The notes under the pieces: generated by a model
The model's input: only the letters and a program-made list of their open reading frames with translations
What the model was told of the DNA's origin: nothing
Databases searched by the model: none
Shown here: positions 1 through 19,621 of the stretch, piece after piece
Layout of the letters: each line of letters begins with the position of its first letter
How positions within the stretch are numbered: position 1 is the first letter of the stretch
DNA from: Torreya grandis
Taxonomy: Eukaryota; Streptophyta; Pinopsida; Cupressales; Taxaceae
Reading direction: 5' to 3'
Assembly (NCBI GenBank): GCA_037957365.1
Contig: JARHVA010001427.1
Location: 3,350,001-3,414,000, forward strand
DNA: 64,000 nt
Program-made: the position numbers and the translations under genes

Positions 1-939
1 TCTATACCATATTCAAATATAAACATCATATGGTCTAGTGGTAATATTGGTCTTATAGACTAATTTGTTGACCGTACTAAACACATACATCACTAAGTCA
101 AACAAGCCATTTTGGCTTCATCATTTTTACCAGTATATCTAACATAAAATAAATATACAAATAATTAATAAGACATAAAAGTCTCATTTCATCATTTTAT
201 CATGAAAATGCATTCTAATTCATCTTTTCACTATTGCCTCAATTTTTCACTATTTGCACCATTTGCCTTGTAGTAAATGGCTAACATGGATGATGAATTT
301 ACTAAAATTAAGGAATATTAAATATATTAAATATACCATGGAAATAAAATAAAACTCTATACCTTCTCCATATAATCATTTTCAAACTTTTTCCAATATA
401 AATTTTGAAAACTACAACTTTTTTATAAATAAGTCTATATCTTCACATTTTCTTTCTCATATCTCAAAACACCACTACCTGGAGGTACCTAGGAGAGTTA
501 AATAAAATATAAAAACACTTAAATAGGCATACCAATCCATTATGATAAATTTTTATCAACATATTCAACATTGGGTCCTTATTAGGGTTCTAAGAGGGTT
601 TAAACCACTCTGTAGTGTTAAAAATCATTCATAAAGCATAACCCCTCAATTCAAAAAACAATACCTTTAAATTTCACCTTATACCATTACCCATATATAA
701 TTAATATATTAGGTTCCATTAAAAAAATTTATGAGCTAATGAACACAATAAAATCATTCTTGAGTTGAGAAACCTTCATTTTGATCACTCGAGAGACCTC
801 CAAATAACTTTTTATGCCTATTCCTTCATCCTATGACCTCAAACTACATGAATAAACTTGAAAAAACATAAATAAAATGCAAAAATTATTAGATGATCTC
901 AAACACCTTTAAATCTGATCATGACACCTCATTAGACCC
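1..939. other. AT-rich DNA, nothing identified
   Basis: I see no sustained reading frame, LTR pair or RNA gene here. The base composition and lack of CpG match the decayed transposon DNA elsewhere in the window, so it is probably old repeat sequence whose partner copy lies outside. Confidence 0.5.
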
Positions 940-970
940 CTCTCTCTCTCTTTCTCTATCTCTCTATCTA

Positions 971-1042
<72 letters not shown>
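940..1042. repeat. (TC)n microsatellite
   Basis: About 100 bp of TC dinucleotide repeat. The left third is interrupted by TTTCTC and a short run of TATC units; the right two thirds are essentially perfect. An open frame through it encodes only alternating Ser-Leu and is an artefact of the repeat. Long uninterrupted dinucleotide runs mutate by slippage, so length is likely polymorphic. Confidence 0.97.
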
Positions 1043-1045
<3 letters not shown>

Positions 1046-3460
1046 TCTACACCTTGGATTGTAAACCATATTAGGCCTTAAAAATAACCTTCATGCCTCT
1101 TTCCAAGCACTCTCCACTTAAATATCATACTAAAGAAACATCATAAAACTAATCATGCATGTTTTCGCTCATCTCACCAAGAAATCATACTCATACCTTC
1201 TCAGAAGGTCTCTTCATGCCTTGTTAGGCCAAATAGGGTTTAAGAGAGGTCTATATGTAGATCTATATTAAAGGTCCTACCCTTGTAGGATCACTTTGAA
1301 AAAAATATGAGTTCATCCATAGACCTTACTCATGTTCATATAACCTTAAAAATATATCACATGCATAATATCACTCACCTCATCATGCGACTAGCTCATA
1401 CCTTCAGCATGATATAACTGGGCTCAAGCTTCCAATGCACTTTTCATCTCTCTTCCATGCACCTAAACATCTTTGACGTCAAATTTGAATTTCATGTAAC
1501 CATAATAAATTATTTTCCTTAAAATTATCTATTTCCTTAAAATTTTCTCTTTCCTTTAAATTCTCTCTTGTCATATGAATCATTCTTAAACTCTTCATGT
1601 CATGACATCAATGACTTGTACAAATATTTTTATACATTATGCTTCTAATGCAAACATTATTTGTCTTCAAAAACTCTTCCATGCTCACATAACTCATCAT
1701 AATTATCATTAATGAAACACTCTTATGTCCCTTGACACAACTCATTACCTACTAACCTTGATATTAGTAATGCTCTTATAGACCTACTTGTCATCATACC
1801 TTCACAAGAAATTTCAATGACAACATTGACAACTTCATGTTGACCTAAACCTTGATATCATCCTTGACATCAACCAATAGAGAAGACAATGCTCAATTAT
1901 CTCACCTTGTCATATCATGCACATACCTCAATGACCACTCACCATACACCTTCACTAGATATACCTTGACATCAATAACATAAACCTTGACATCAATGAC
2001 ATTAACCTTGACATCAATGATAATACTTGTTAATTTCCTTTCTTATAGTGATAAAAAATGCAAAGATATTCCTATTTCTCAACTATAATGTGATATTAAT
2101 TATATTAAAATTAAATATGATTATATTTATTCTCCTTTATATGAGGCTTATATTCATAAATAATTTGATATTTTCCCTTCTTTTCTTTAAATGAAATGCA
2201 TTTATGTTTTCTTCAAAATAAATTTGTTTTTGTCACTTTATAATCTAAATCATGCCATGATAATTTTTATTATAATGTCATAGTATGGAAACCTATAACA
2301 TTCAAGAAAACTTAACTATGATTACCCCAAAATATTTTTGATGCATAATTAAGAATTTTTTGATGGTCATGTATATCCTAGTAATCACTTGACTATGTGT
2401 GATAACTTGACTATGTGTGTACTTTATTTTAGGATATATTCATATGAAGAAAGAATATTATTAAAATATATCCATAAAATTTTATTAAGGGAGACCATAG
2501 ATAGGTTATAAAGTATCCTTGGTGGGTCTTTATCCTCCTTTAGCAAGATATAAGAAGCTTTCTTATCCAAATTAAATAAAAATAAGGTTAATAAATTAGC
2601 TATAGAACATATTCAAGGCTTAAAATAAGGTCATGATGACCTTATTTAAGATTACATTTTATGATTTGAAGTACATTACAATGTTTAATGTATCAACCCT
2701 CTGATTTGGAAAAATAATTTATCTACAGTGAGGGTCTTGCATCTCCACTTAAGGAATGATAAATTTATAAATCTTATCATTTTTTTAGTGAATTTACATG
2801 GATATTCTAACCTATGCCACTGATCTCACTTGTGATTCACATAATTCAACAAAATAAAGTGTTACAAGTGTATATTCACCTCATAGTAAAGTTACACATA
2901 AGGAAGGTAATTTAATTACATCACTTTATAAAGATAATTCACCAATTAATATCATAATTAAGAGAGAATATTCAAATTAAATGGTTTATAAGGAAAAAAA
3001 TTACTTGAGTTCACCTTTTAAAAATAAAAATCAACCAATTAATTTTGATATTTTGAAGGTTAATCCAAGTGATATTATTTAGAAATTAATTTAAAATATA
3101 TTAATCAAGCTAATCCATAATTAACATAACCATACTCATCACCTCACTCAAATGGGATAAATATCATTTTTTACCTATCATCATATTAATGGACATAGAG
3201 ACAAAAAATGCATTACAAAAAATATTTAACAAGTTGTGGACAAAGGGGTTATTATATTTGGTAGATTTAAAAGCATTATACAATGTAATCCCAATTCTAT
3301 TATACTTCTCATTTAATGAATGTTAAGATATCATAGGGTGTTATTATAAAGGATCTAATGGTAAATTTTGATTCTATAGAAGGTACAAATAGAATACATC
3401 TTTTTCACTCACATAGTACAAGGATCGATATTACCTAGGATATTCCTATATAGGAACTAT
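1043..3460. other. Undiagnosed AT-rich DNA before the first LTR
   Basis: No recognisable domain was found in six frames. It contains the minisatellite at 1964-2027 and a short direct repeat at about 2388-2420 in which ACTTGACTATGTGTG occurs twice. Around 2460-2720 the plus strand reads in broken pieces that look faintly coding, but I cannot assign them to a family. Confidence 0.45.
1964..2027. repeat. Three-unit ~21-bp minisatellite
   Basis: Three tandem copies of a unit starting CCTTGACATCAATGACAT lie head to tail. The units differ by a few substitutions and the third is slightly shortened. Isolated relatives of the core CTTGACATCAA occur about 100 bp upstream, so the array probably grew from a dispersed motif in this stretch. 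Confidence 0.75.
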
Positions 3461-5101
3461 TGGTGTTCTAGATTGTACCCTAGCTGAGTAGAGGATTGTT
3501 CGAGTATTTTACTCAAATATAGTCTAATATGGGACTAATTCTTGGTTGTGGGTCACCTATCATAGGGTTAGACCTCTAGAGAGGGCTAGATTCCCTATGA
3601 ATCTATCACCTAAACTAGATTTTGACTAGGAAAAGGGAGAGAGAAATGGGTAACAAAAAATAAAAGCATGTAAAGGAGGTGATGCACTAGTAATGTGATT
3701 TTTCATCCACTCTATACAAACTCTTAAAAATACTAATGAGATTAGATATATAGCTCTAAATATATTTTTATACATTAATATTTCATGTAGAGGTTCACCA
3801 AATGATCAAAACCTAAGGGAAGTGATGGAGAGGCCTGATTCAAGGCACTAACCATTCAAATTATCCACTTTCTAGCTCTAATAAAATGACATTAAACACT
3901 AAACATGATCTTCATAATAATATAATATAGTAGTGAGGTGAGATCAAGATTTGACAAGGGAAATATTTATACCACATATGCAAATTAATCTAACATTAAC
4001 ACACTATACCAGAATAAAAAGATTTGAAAAAGAGTCTTTTCTTTATCTCAAGAGGTTATAAAGATAAAATCTAGGTAAAGTTTAATCATTCCCAAGAGAG
4101 GCATTTAAAATATATTTTCAAGGCTTAGAATCCTATATTTATATGAAAATAAGGAGAGAGAGGAAATTGAGTAGATAAAAAAACATTGAATGAAGTTCAA
4201 CTACTCTTGATGGATTAGCATTCGTGAGGATGTTGAGTCATAATATTATCAAAATGGCACAATTTTAAAGGCTTTTAAAAATAATTTAATGCTCCATGAT
4301 ATTTATTCAACCACTAGGTTATTATCTTGAGACTCCATGCCACCTCTACTTGATTTATCATGAGAACAAATCCTTTATGCCTTGAAAATGGCATACTTTC
4401 TTGGTCTATTTTGAATGGTTGAATATACTTATTTATTGAGGTTTTAGCTATAGTATAAAATGAGAATCCTTTTTTATTAATCATATCTATGCTCTTATTT
4501 GATAAATTTGACCTAGATCAACTATTGTTTGAAAACTAATCCATTTATTAGTTTTCCTATGGCTAACATATAGATGTATAGCTCACTCAACCTTGGCCCC
4601 CTTTTTTCAATAGTTTCCAATCATTATTCTATATTAGGCCTTTAAAGGGACCTATTTTATAATCATAGAGTTACATTAATAATTTTTAGTCCTACTAGTT
4701 CAACCTAGTTCAAATCCTGGACCATCTTCAATCTCATATTTACTTGCCTAGGTTGGAAATAGCTTAGTTGACCTTCATTCAAAGCTTCCTATGCTTGCCC
4801 CTTATTTATTGGTTATCAATAAATTATTCAAAATTTTGACTCTTTGAAACTATTCACTCCATTAATATGTGAGTTTATATATGCCTACAACATGTTGATC
4901 TTCTTCTAAGACCCAAATGTTTTTGATACTTTTCCTTAACTCATTAGCTCCTTGGATTCGTTGAATTCTTGACCATATATGCATTGTTGATATTCCTTGT
5001 ATGAATGACCATGATATATCAATATTTTGGGGGCCCACTAACACTATTAGGCTTCCTCACTCTATTTGATTTAGTCTTACATTCAAATTCTAACCTTTAG
5101 A
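3461..5101 (-). repeat. 3' LTR of the 3461-9543 element
   Basis: Aligns by eye with 7906-9543 over its whole length. Landmarks shared in the same order include GGAGGTGATGCACTAGTAAT, a block around 'ATGAGA..AGATATA', 'CCACTAGGT.ATTATCT' and 'CCCACTAACACTATTAG' near the end. Differences are scattered substitutions and small indels, indicating an old insertion. Confidence 0.85.
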
Positions 5102-6229
5102 TTTGATTGCCTTTTAAAATCCAACTATTCTTTATCATATCTTAAAATTGACATCTACACGAACATCATTTGATGTCTATGTAGATGTATTTGATATCCT
5201 ATAGACCATCAAATTTAAATTCATACGATTTTTTCATAAGATTTATTTTTACATCCATTTTAATGTTAATGACATCCCACATACTTTACTTGATGTCATA
5301 TAGACTATTAGATTTAATAACTGATGTACTTTCACCTAAGTTTAAAATTAACTTTCACATGAACATCTTCATTTATTGGGTCAAATTTGAATACTTATAT
5401 CCATGAATAAAAAAAATCATGGAGGCATAAAACTTGCAAGAGATGATCCAATTACTAAGAGAAACATGTCCACGTAACCCTAGGGATTGCATGGATTTTT
5501 TTATCATACTTATCAAATGTGAAAACAAGCTGACTGATCCATTTTTAAGTGACATCGTGATGATGATTTGGCTCCTAGACTTGTTCTTTTGAGCTTTTCT
5601 TGATCTTTGGAATCTCAAATGAGCTTATTAAGTATAAGAAAACTTTTCCATGACCTAAACTACAATATGAACTATGCAAACTTATCTAGATCCTCCATTT
5701 ACTCTGTAGACCTATTTCTCTAAGATTAATAGAATTACACTTTAATATTTCTTAAAGTGTTTCAAAAGTATTGTAAACAATATGATCTTCCTCTTTTAAC
5801 ATTGGATCCTTCTCTCAATTAGGAACATTTCTTAGTCATTTAAAGCTCTATATGTAGGCCAAAAATGGCCAGCATCTTTAGTGAATTATTTGGGAAGCAT
5901 GATGTCTATGCTCAAACTCAAACCTTGTACATGAGTCTTGGACTCATAATATATGAATAAAAGAGACCTATTGATTTTAAAAGACAATAGACTCCTCCAA
6001 AATAGGGAAGGAAACAACAAAAAAAAGTAGGGAAACTATCCTAACAAAGTAAATGTGTAAATAAATCATTTATCTAGGATAAAATGTAAACAAACTAATC
6101 TAATTAACCATGATAAAACATGATCCACCTAGATCAAAAGGGAAATTAATCAATTTTCTCATTATAAGAGAAGGTACAAGTTTCAAAGTAGGGTATTTAT
6201 TGAACATGACCTTTGAAGAGGCACTCATT

Positions 6230-7740
6230 TTTCCAATTATTTCTCTTAACATCTCTTCAAATGAGCCATCTATAAAAAAACGTAGTCACCAACAAAGACA
6301 AATTCATCTTTTACTTTTGGATCCTTTTTATGCTTCTTGTCAACTACAACCTTGTCAAGTAATATCTCATCTATGTCTTGTCCTTGCATGAGCTCCTTTT
6401 TGTCAACTACTACAAGTTCGTCTAACTCTTAAAGGAGCTTTGAATAATCAATCCAATTTGTATCATGATCTTGAATAGGTGACTCTTGATTAAACTTCTC
6501 AAAAACAAGCTCTATAATGGGAAACATATCCTTAAAAAGATCTCCAATCTCTTGTAGAGATTCAAATCACATCTACCTATCATATTATTATTCATTACTT
6601 TGATCAGTTTGAATAAGATAATTTTGAAAGGTATCTTGATCTTCTTCAATTGGAGATATCTCAATCTAATTTATGACTTTAACTTGTACCAATTATTCAT
6701 GGAGTTATTCCACATAAGATATACCTTCTCCTACATACTTGAGATAACTACTTTAATATAAACTATAATCTTAGTTTCAACTTGTACCTCAAGTGATGTA
6801 TCATTGAATATCTCTTCATCATACATAGTTGAAGCATCTTCTTCACATTCTTCAAGAATTTGGGTTGAAACTAAAATATCTTTCTCTATCTCACATATGG
6901 CAGGCTCCTCTTGAAGAAGGGAAATGGTGGGAGGGTGATGAAATTCATTTATTTGAGAGGGAGTATGAGGCGTAGAATTTTGATCATGATCAGATTTTTT
7001 TTATCTTGGGAGTAATGTAATTTTGGATAGGAGGAAAAGAGAAGCCTTTAACAACCTCTGCACTCTTCTCTTTCCACTTGGCTATCACTTCATCAAATAT
7101 TGAAATCTCTTTGTAATAATCTTGAGGAATGAGTGGTGAAGAAAGAGAACTATAAGAAAGTTTATTTTATTGAATAGGCTTCTAAATAGGCATCTGCATA
7201 GCTTCTTGAATAGGCTCTCAAATCCAACTAGTAAACTCTATTGGCACACACTGAGTATGGTCAAGAACTTCATGAGAATAAAGAATACAATAAAATTGGT
7301 AAATAAAACAAAGGGGTCTTCAAGATTACTGATTCAAATTAATTTGATGCCTCTCACAAGACTATACTTTCTCTAATACAAATTACAAAATTCAAGCCTC
7401 TCTTCTAGATCATTAGACACATTTTGAAACTATTCATTCACTTCCTCATAATAGGAATCTAAACATACTTTTCTTACGTATGATGGTAATTTAAGCTCTA
7501 TTTCATCCATATTTTATTGTAAACAAGATCGCTCATATGAAAAATCATAGCCACATGGGAAAGGTGAAGTCTAGTCATGAGATTGATATGGTTTATAATA
7601 TCTTTGATCAAACTCCTGGTAAGACTGATTGGGCTCACAACAAGGCTCATATGAATCATGGAAAGGATAGTATGATTCATCATAGGGATGATAAGGAGGT
7701 ATAGCATAGGGATTTTATTCATACATAGCCATGAAAATAA
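6230..7740 (-). pseudogene. Unrecognised acidic, coding-like protein inside a non-autonomous LTR element
   Basis: The minus strand from about 7740 down to 6230 translates, with several frame changes and stops, into long runs of protein-like sequence. The upstream part is rich in Tyr, Pro, Ser and Asp. The middle is acidic, with patches such as EECEEDASTMYDEEIFND near 6850 and a Pro/His-rich run before it. The last part (about 6550-6300) is charged, with VVVDKKHKKDPKVKDEF. The plus strand of the same DNA gives no comparable composition. Position directly downstream of the 5' LTR on the minus strand suggests a gag-like or accessory protein, but I see no zinc knuckle and no retroviral capsid pattern. 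Function unknown. Confidence 0.5.
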
Positions 7741-7905
7741 CATTATGATAGTGAAAATTAAATTATACTTACTTGGAAATTGCCTGAATTGTTAGAAATA
7801 ATTGCTTGAGCTTGGAATCACCAAATTCTTCATTAATAACACTACTATAACTATAATTACGCCAATACAAACTATAATGGGTCTAAATAGGTGTGAAAAA
7901 ATTAT

Positions 7906-9543
7906 TGGTGTTCTATATTTCACCCTAGCTGAGAAGAATATTTTTCAAGTCTTTTACTCAAATCTAGTCCAACATGGGACTAACCCTAGGCTATGGGTCA
8001 TCTATCACAGGGTCAGACCTCTGGAGAAGGTTGGCTTCCTTTTGGAACTATCACCTAAAATAGATTTTGACTAGGAAAATGGAGAGATAAATGGGTAATA
8101 ATGCATAAAATCATGTAAAGGAGGTGATGCACTAGTAATGTGATTGTTTATCCACTCTTTTTGAGCTCTTAAAAACAATAATGAGATAAGATATACAACT
8201 CTAAATGGTTGTTTATGCATTAGTATTTCATGTAGAGGTTCATCAAATGATCAAAACATGAGGGAAGTGATGAAGAGACATCATTACAAGAACTAACCAG
8301 TCAAATCATACACTTGATAACTCTAATAAAATGACATTAAATACGAAACATGACCTACACAACAAGATAATCTAGTAGCTAGGTAAGATCAGGATTTGAA
8401 AAGGGAGAGATTTCTACCACATATGTAAATAAATTTGATATTAATACACTATAATAGAATAATATGATCTAAAAAAGGTCTTTTATTTATCTCAAGGGGT
8501 TGTAAAGATCAAATATGGGTAGAGTCTAGTCATGCCCAAGAGAGGGATTTCCAAACTATTTTCAAGGCTTAAAATCTTGTATTTATAGAAAAAGGAGAGA
8601 GAGGGATCTGATTAGATAGAAAAAATTGAATGAGATCTAATTGTTCTTGATGTATTAACATTATTGAGGTGTATGATTCATGATATTATTAAAAATACAC
8701 AATTTCAAAGGTTCTACAAAAGAATTGAATGATCCATGATCTTTATCCAGCCACTAGGTCATTATCTCAGGACTCCATTCCACCTCTACTTGATCTATCA
8801 CGAGAATAAATATTTTATTCCTTGAAGCTAATAGACACTTGCTTTGTCTATTTTGAATGTATAAATGTACCTATTTTTCAAGGATGTAACAATATTGGAG
8901 ACTGCGAAGTCTCTTTTATTAATCATATATATGCCCTTATTTGGGATATTAGACCTAGATCAACTATAGGTTGAAAACTAATCCATTTTTTGGTTTTACT
9001 ATGGCTAACATATAGATGTAAAATCCACTTGATGTTGTTCCCATTTTTTACTATAGTTTCTAATTGTTGGTTTGTACTAGGCCTTTCAAAGGACTTATTT
9101 TACCATCATAGAGTTCCACTGATAAAGTTTGGTCCCACTAGTTCAACCTATTTCAAATCTTGGATCATCTTCAAACTCATATTTTCCTACCTAAGTTGAA
9201 AATATCGTAGTTTACCTTCATCAAAATATTACTATGATTTCCCCTTATTTATTGGTTTTCAATCAATGACTTAACATAGTGAATCTTTGACCCTATTCAT
9301 TCTATTGATATACATGTGCATAGATGCCCATGAGATGTCGATGTTATACTAGGATCCACATGATTTTGACACTTATATTAGACTCATTATCTCCTTATGT
9401 TTTTTGATTTATTGACCATCTATGCACTATTGATCTTCCTTGTACAAATACTCATAATCCATTGATCTTTTGGGGACCCACTAACACTATTAGCATACCT
9501 TGCTCTACTGGATTTGTTTGTTGTTTGAATGTTGATATTTACA
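7906..9543 (-). repeat. 5' LTR of the 3461-9543 element
   Basis: Partner of 3461-5101. It starts TGGTGTTCTATATTTCACCC and ends TTTACA on the plus strand, so on the element's own strand it begins TGTAAA and ends CACCA. If the orientation is right, the element's promoter lies in this copy, but I cannot pick out one TATA box with confidence. Confidence 0.83.
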
Positions 9544-15802
<6,259 letters not shown>

Positions 15803-16607
15803 TGGCTACAAAAATAAAAAATAGGTCCCTTGATTCATAGAAGAATTATGGCATGTTGAGCAAGAAACAACACAAGTCACTACCACTTCTTAAAATTTAA
15901 TGGATAAATCTTCCATTAGTCATTATCCAAATCCTTCCATTAAATTATTTTCACTCTTATAACACCTCACAAAAATCTTAACACTGGAACAACCAAGTAA
16001 ATGTAGGTGAATAATGATATAGCATGACCAAAGAGCCAAACAATCAATTGTATAATGTAGATCCAATTCTAAGACATATGATTATTTATTTGCCTACTAT
16101 ATAGATCATGTTTTATGACTTTATAATAATCAAACCACCAATAATCTTAACTAAATTGCTAATAGGGAGAAAGAATGTTTGAAACCATTTATATACCCAT
16201 TTTTAGACCATGGAAAAATTGTCACTTTATGAAAACTAACATTTTCAAAAATGTTGGTGTGGTTTTTTAATCATCACTTACAAACATTGATGGTTATAAA
16301 ACCTTTATTTGTTTAAAATAACATATATACAACCATGAACTATAAACATTAGTAGTTATAGAACTACTATTGGTGGTTACTATCAGTTTTGTCATCCTTG
16401 ACAAAACCCTTGAATTTAACTGTTAAAAGTTACTAACTTTATAATTATTATGATGTCATGATCATATCTATATTGAATCTACTAGTAAATCTTATCTAAA
16501 CTAAGTTTTTAATGTGAAGTGTCTTAAATTAGTGTCTTACAAACATGAATTATAAAATTAGGAATAGTAAAAACATATAACAAACATAACTAATACATTA
16601 GGATCCA
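15803..16607 (-). repeat. 3' LTR of the 15803-19621 element
   Basis: Matches 18850-19621 in order: 'ACTACCA.TTCTT', 'GAACAACCA', 'TAGATC.TGTT', 'GTCATCCTTGA.AAAACCCTT', and finally 'TTAGGATCCA' at the end. The middle (about 16230-16420) holds irregular copies of a GGTTAT/GGTGGTTA motif. The start is less certain than the end. Confidence 0.72.
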
Positions 16608-16949
16608 AATTTGGATTGTGCCTCCCCAATTTGAGGGTTTTGATCCCAAAAATATACAATAATTCATAGGGTGAATAATATTTATCCCTACTTCATTTCC
16701 TTCTCTTGGAGGGGTATCTACTAGAATAATTTATAAAGCATTGTAAACCAACATTCATCTCTATGTTCCCCTTGTGTGGCCTATTTATTTCCATAAAATA
16801 AGGCTAAGGACTAAAAATTTTTAAAGAAATCATAGTATTAAATTTTTATATTGGTTATTATATATGTTTTGTAAAGGACTAAACCAATCTATCTCCTTAT
16901 CTTTTAATAAAAAAATACATATTACCACTAACATTCAATAGATTTTTAC

Positions 16950-18480
16950 TCCAAGTTATACCTAACAATGAGATCATACATTTACCTTTGTAGTGGTGGA
17001 TAATTTATCCCTTCCCATACTTGACTAAATGATACCAATTTTACCTTCCCATGAAGACTACATGGTGCAAATACATATATAGGTTTTTAAATACTAAACC
17101 AAAAACATCCATCAATACAAAATCCCCAACACCATTGTTAATGAAATATTCACTTATTGTAAACTTGAAATTATGTTTATTGGTAACAACTATCTTTTCT
17201 CCCTATTTTACCCATCTTAGTGCATAAGTATTTATATTATTGTAAAATTCCAACCCAACTATACCTACCATTTCTTCACTAATTAAGTATTCTTGAGAGC
17301 ATGAATCAAAAGAGCATCTAACTTTGTCTTCTTAATCTAAAATTTTATATGAAAACATTTATAAGGTTCACCATTTTATTGGGAAACGTTTCCCAAACAT
17401 ACCTTCATTTTAATGGAGGTAAAAAAATCCTCTCTTCCACATCTTGGCTTCACACATCCTCTTTTTCTATAAACTAGGTCATAATTTTCATCTTCCTCTT
17501 GTTCCTAAAGGGATTCAATTTTGGATGCAACTTCCAACAAGTCTCATCAGTATGACCATTAACATAGTGCTTTCAATCCTTCATGTATTTTTTAATATAA
17601 GTATAAGTATCATTCAATTCACCTTCATTACTATTTTAATAGGTAGACAAACCCTTATATTTGTCCATCTAAATACAATAAGCTTGAGAACAAGCCTCAT
17701 CAAAATCCTTAGTCTTAGAAAGTAACACTAGCCTCTTCAAGTAACTATATAATATGTCAACATAATTCATGAATATGTCATGATCAAAGGTTTCTTCACC
17801 CATTTTAACCATAATCTTAAGAAAAACATGAGTATAATCTTGCACACTTCTCCTAATTATTGACTAAATTTTTTCTAGACAATAAATCAATCATCTTTAT
17901 ATAAAATAGGATATAATTTATTCTTAATCATAAATGTAGACTCATCCCACTTACTAATTGGTTTTATATTATTCATATCTAAATAATGAACATGAACATA
18001 ATTATTAATTAGAGTTACTGCATGACTAGATAACTTTAACCTCGCATAGGATATTTTATGAAACTAATTAATCTGATGTAAAATAAATTGTACCTTAATA
18101 TGAGTATCTAATTATATATCTTTTCCTCATTTTCCTCTGCTTCATATGGTTGAATTTCAATCCTTATTTTAACATTAAATGTAGGTGGAGCCTTACTGGT
18201 ATGGATATTTTTATCATAATCAAGAGCTTCTAATTCCTCACTTACTTCTAGTGCCTTAGTAAAAATTCTTAGCTTTTCCACAAGTATTCTAACAATGTAT
18301 TATAAATTATCAAGATTATTGATGGAAAGATAAATAATATCGACATCCTCTTCTAACTTACAAAAACATTTTTAAGTTATTCAATCTTCTTCATCATCAA
18401 AATGTACCATGCTTCTCACTTATTTCATCCACTTCCTTGTGAAGATGTCTTCTAGCAAGGGAACCAAGTAACCTTCTCCA
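16950..18480 (-). pseudogene. Decayed gag-protease polyprotein
   Basis: On the minus strand the order is a poorly preserved gag body (about 18480-17600), a zinc-knuckle remnant at about 17570-17510 (NGHTDETCWKLHP, with its first cysteines lost), a short basic linker, then a pepsin-like domain from about 17370 to 16950. In the protease the catalytic aspartate is in DSCSQ at 17300-17307, where most retropepsins have DSG or DTG. Downstream blocks such as ITNKHNFKF-type strand pairs and a YMYLHH segment keep the family order. Several stops and frameshifts make it non-functional. The element ends soon after the protease and there is no polymerase. The match to plant Ty3/gypsy retropepsins is by motif only. 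Confidence 0.6.
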
Positions 18481-18835
18481 CTACCACTTTTTTCTTAGGT
18501 AAAAAGCATAAAAATAGACACATGTCACATAAAACCACACTCTACAATGGAACACAAATTAATACAACTTATAAAAAATGTTAAAAACCTTTTCAAATAA
18601 AAGGAAAAAACTAATCTAATAGAAACTTGATCTGTAAAATAGGTGTATATTCCACACTAAAGATTGACAACATGGATATTATATTCTTAGTTTAGCATAT
18701 TAATTTAAATACTACTATTTTAAGCTATTTTTATTGCTAAAATAGTGATATGAATATATACAATTGAAATTACAACCTACTATAATATATGGATATAAAA
18801 TTGATAAAACACAAATCACATAGAACACAACACCT

Positions 18836-18847
18836 GCCCTAGATAAA
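18836..18847 (-). promoter_or_regulatory. Degraded primer-binding site (initiator tRNA-Met type)
   Basis: On the minus strand TTTTATC(T)AGGGC followed by AGGTG resembles TGGTATCAGAGC, the usual plant PBS complementary to the 3' end of initiator tRNA-Met, with one inserted base and several substitutions. It lies just inside the 5' LTR, which is where it is expected. Confidence 0.5.
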
Positions 18848-18849
18848 AT

Positions 18850-19621
18850 AAGATATAAAAAAATTAGTGGATGAATTAATTTCACTCCCTTTTATTCTAT
18901 GTAATTATCAATAAGTAAAAGTTACTACCATTTCTTGTAATTTCATGGATATAGATTGCATTACTCACTATCTAAAGATTTCACACAAATGCTTTTCAGT
19001 CTTATAAAACCTCAAAAATAATCCCAACACTTGAACAACCACTTGTAGATAGGAGAATAATGATTTAAAGTGAAAAAATATCCAAACCTGAAATTATAAA
19101 ATATGTATCTAATTCAAATACCTCTCACTAATGTGTCTTCCTTCTATAGATCTTGTTCTTTATTACTTCTACTAAGGAAGCTTAACTGAAGCACCAAAAG
19201 GGAGAATTAATATTTTTTATTGTTTATCTATAAATTTTGTAGATTGTGGATAAATCATTATTTTATGTAGATTGACTAAACCACTAGGAAGTTTCATATC
19301 CACAACTTCATACCCTAGAGGTTACATAATTGCTACCTATAGACAATGGTGATTACATATTTTTTCCTATAGGCATTATTGGCTATGTAACCACCACCTA
19401 ATTTTATTAGTGTTTTTTTCATCCTTGATAAAACCCTTAGATTTAAAGGTTGAAAGTTATTTACTTATTATTTTGATGTTTTTTTTATCATATTCAAACT
19501 TAATCCGCCACTATAACTTATCTAAACTAATGTTTTAATATGAAATTTCTTACAAGCATGAATTACATAAATTGGGAATATTATAAACATATAACAAAAA
19601 TATTTACTAAATTAGGATCCA
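18850..19621 (-). repeat. 5' LTR of the 15803-19621 element
   Basis: Partner of 15803-16607, ending at the shared TTAGGATCCA. It also keeps the GGTTA-type internal repeats (about 19320-19410) and the 'TTGATAAAACCCTTAGATTTAAAGGTT' counterpart. The left edge is set by the PBS immediately outside it. Confidence 0.72.

Larger units (their letters stand above)
3461..9543 (-). mobile_element. Non-autonomous LTR retrotransposon, 6.1 kb, 1.64-kb LTRs
   Basis: Two direct repeats of about 1.64 kb (3461-5101 and 7906-9543) flank 2.8 kb of internal DNA. On the plus strand the repeats begin TGGTGTTCT; the right copy ends in ACA and the left copy in a mutated GA, giving the TG...CA form of LTRs. The only coding-like internal DNA reads on the minus strand, so I orient the element that way. 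No reverse transcriptase, integrase or protease pattern is visible and the interior is too short for a full pol. I could not find a convincing primer-binding site, polypurine tract or target duplication, so the outer ends may be off by a few bases. Confidence 0.8.
15803..19621 (-). mobile_element. Non-autonomous gag-protease LTR element, 3.8 kb
   Basis: Direct repeats at about 15803-16607 and 18850-19621 flank 2.2 kb of interior. The interior reads on the minus strand as a gag tail with a degraded zinc knuckle followed by a retropepsin-like domain, and then runs into the 3' LTR with no RT or integrase. A degraded primer-binding site sits just inside the 5' LTR (18836-18847) and a purine-rich tract on the minus strand (about 16619-16632) lies just inside the 3' LTR. 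No target duplication was recognised. I judge it a gag-protease-only Ty3/gypsy derivative. Confidence 0.75.

Noticed and set aside
893..1081. Open frame encoding a Ser-Leu repeat
   Set aside because: It is the translation of the TC microsatellite and has no other protein-like part.
3456..3460. ACTAT as target duplication of the 3461-9543 element
   Set aside because: The five bases after 9543 are ATTGG, which do not match.
4862..5044. Minus-strand frame of 60 residues near the end of an LTR
   Set aside because: Located inside the non-coding LTR at 3461-5101, and the equivalent region of the partner LTR is not open.
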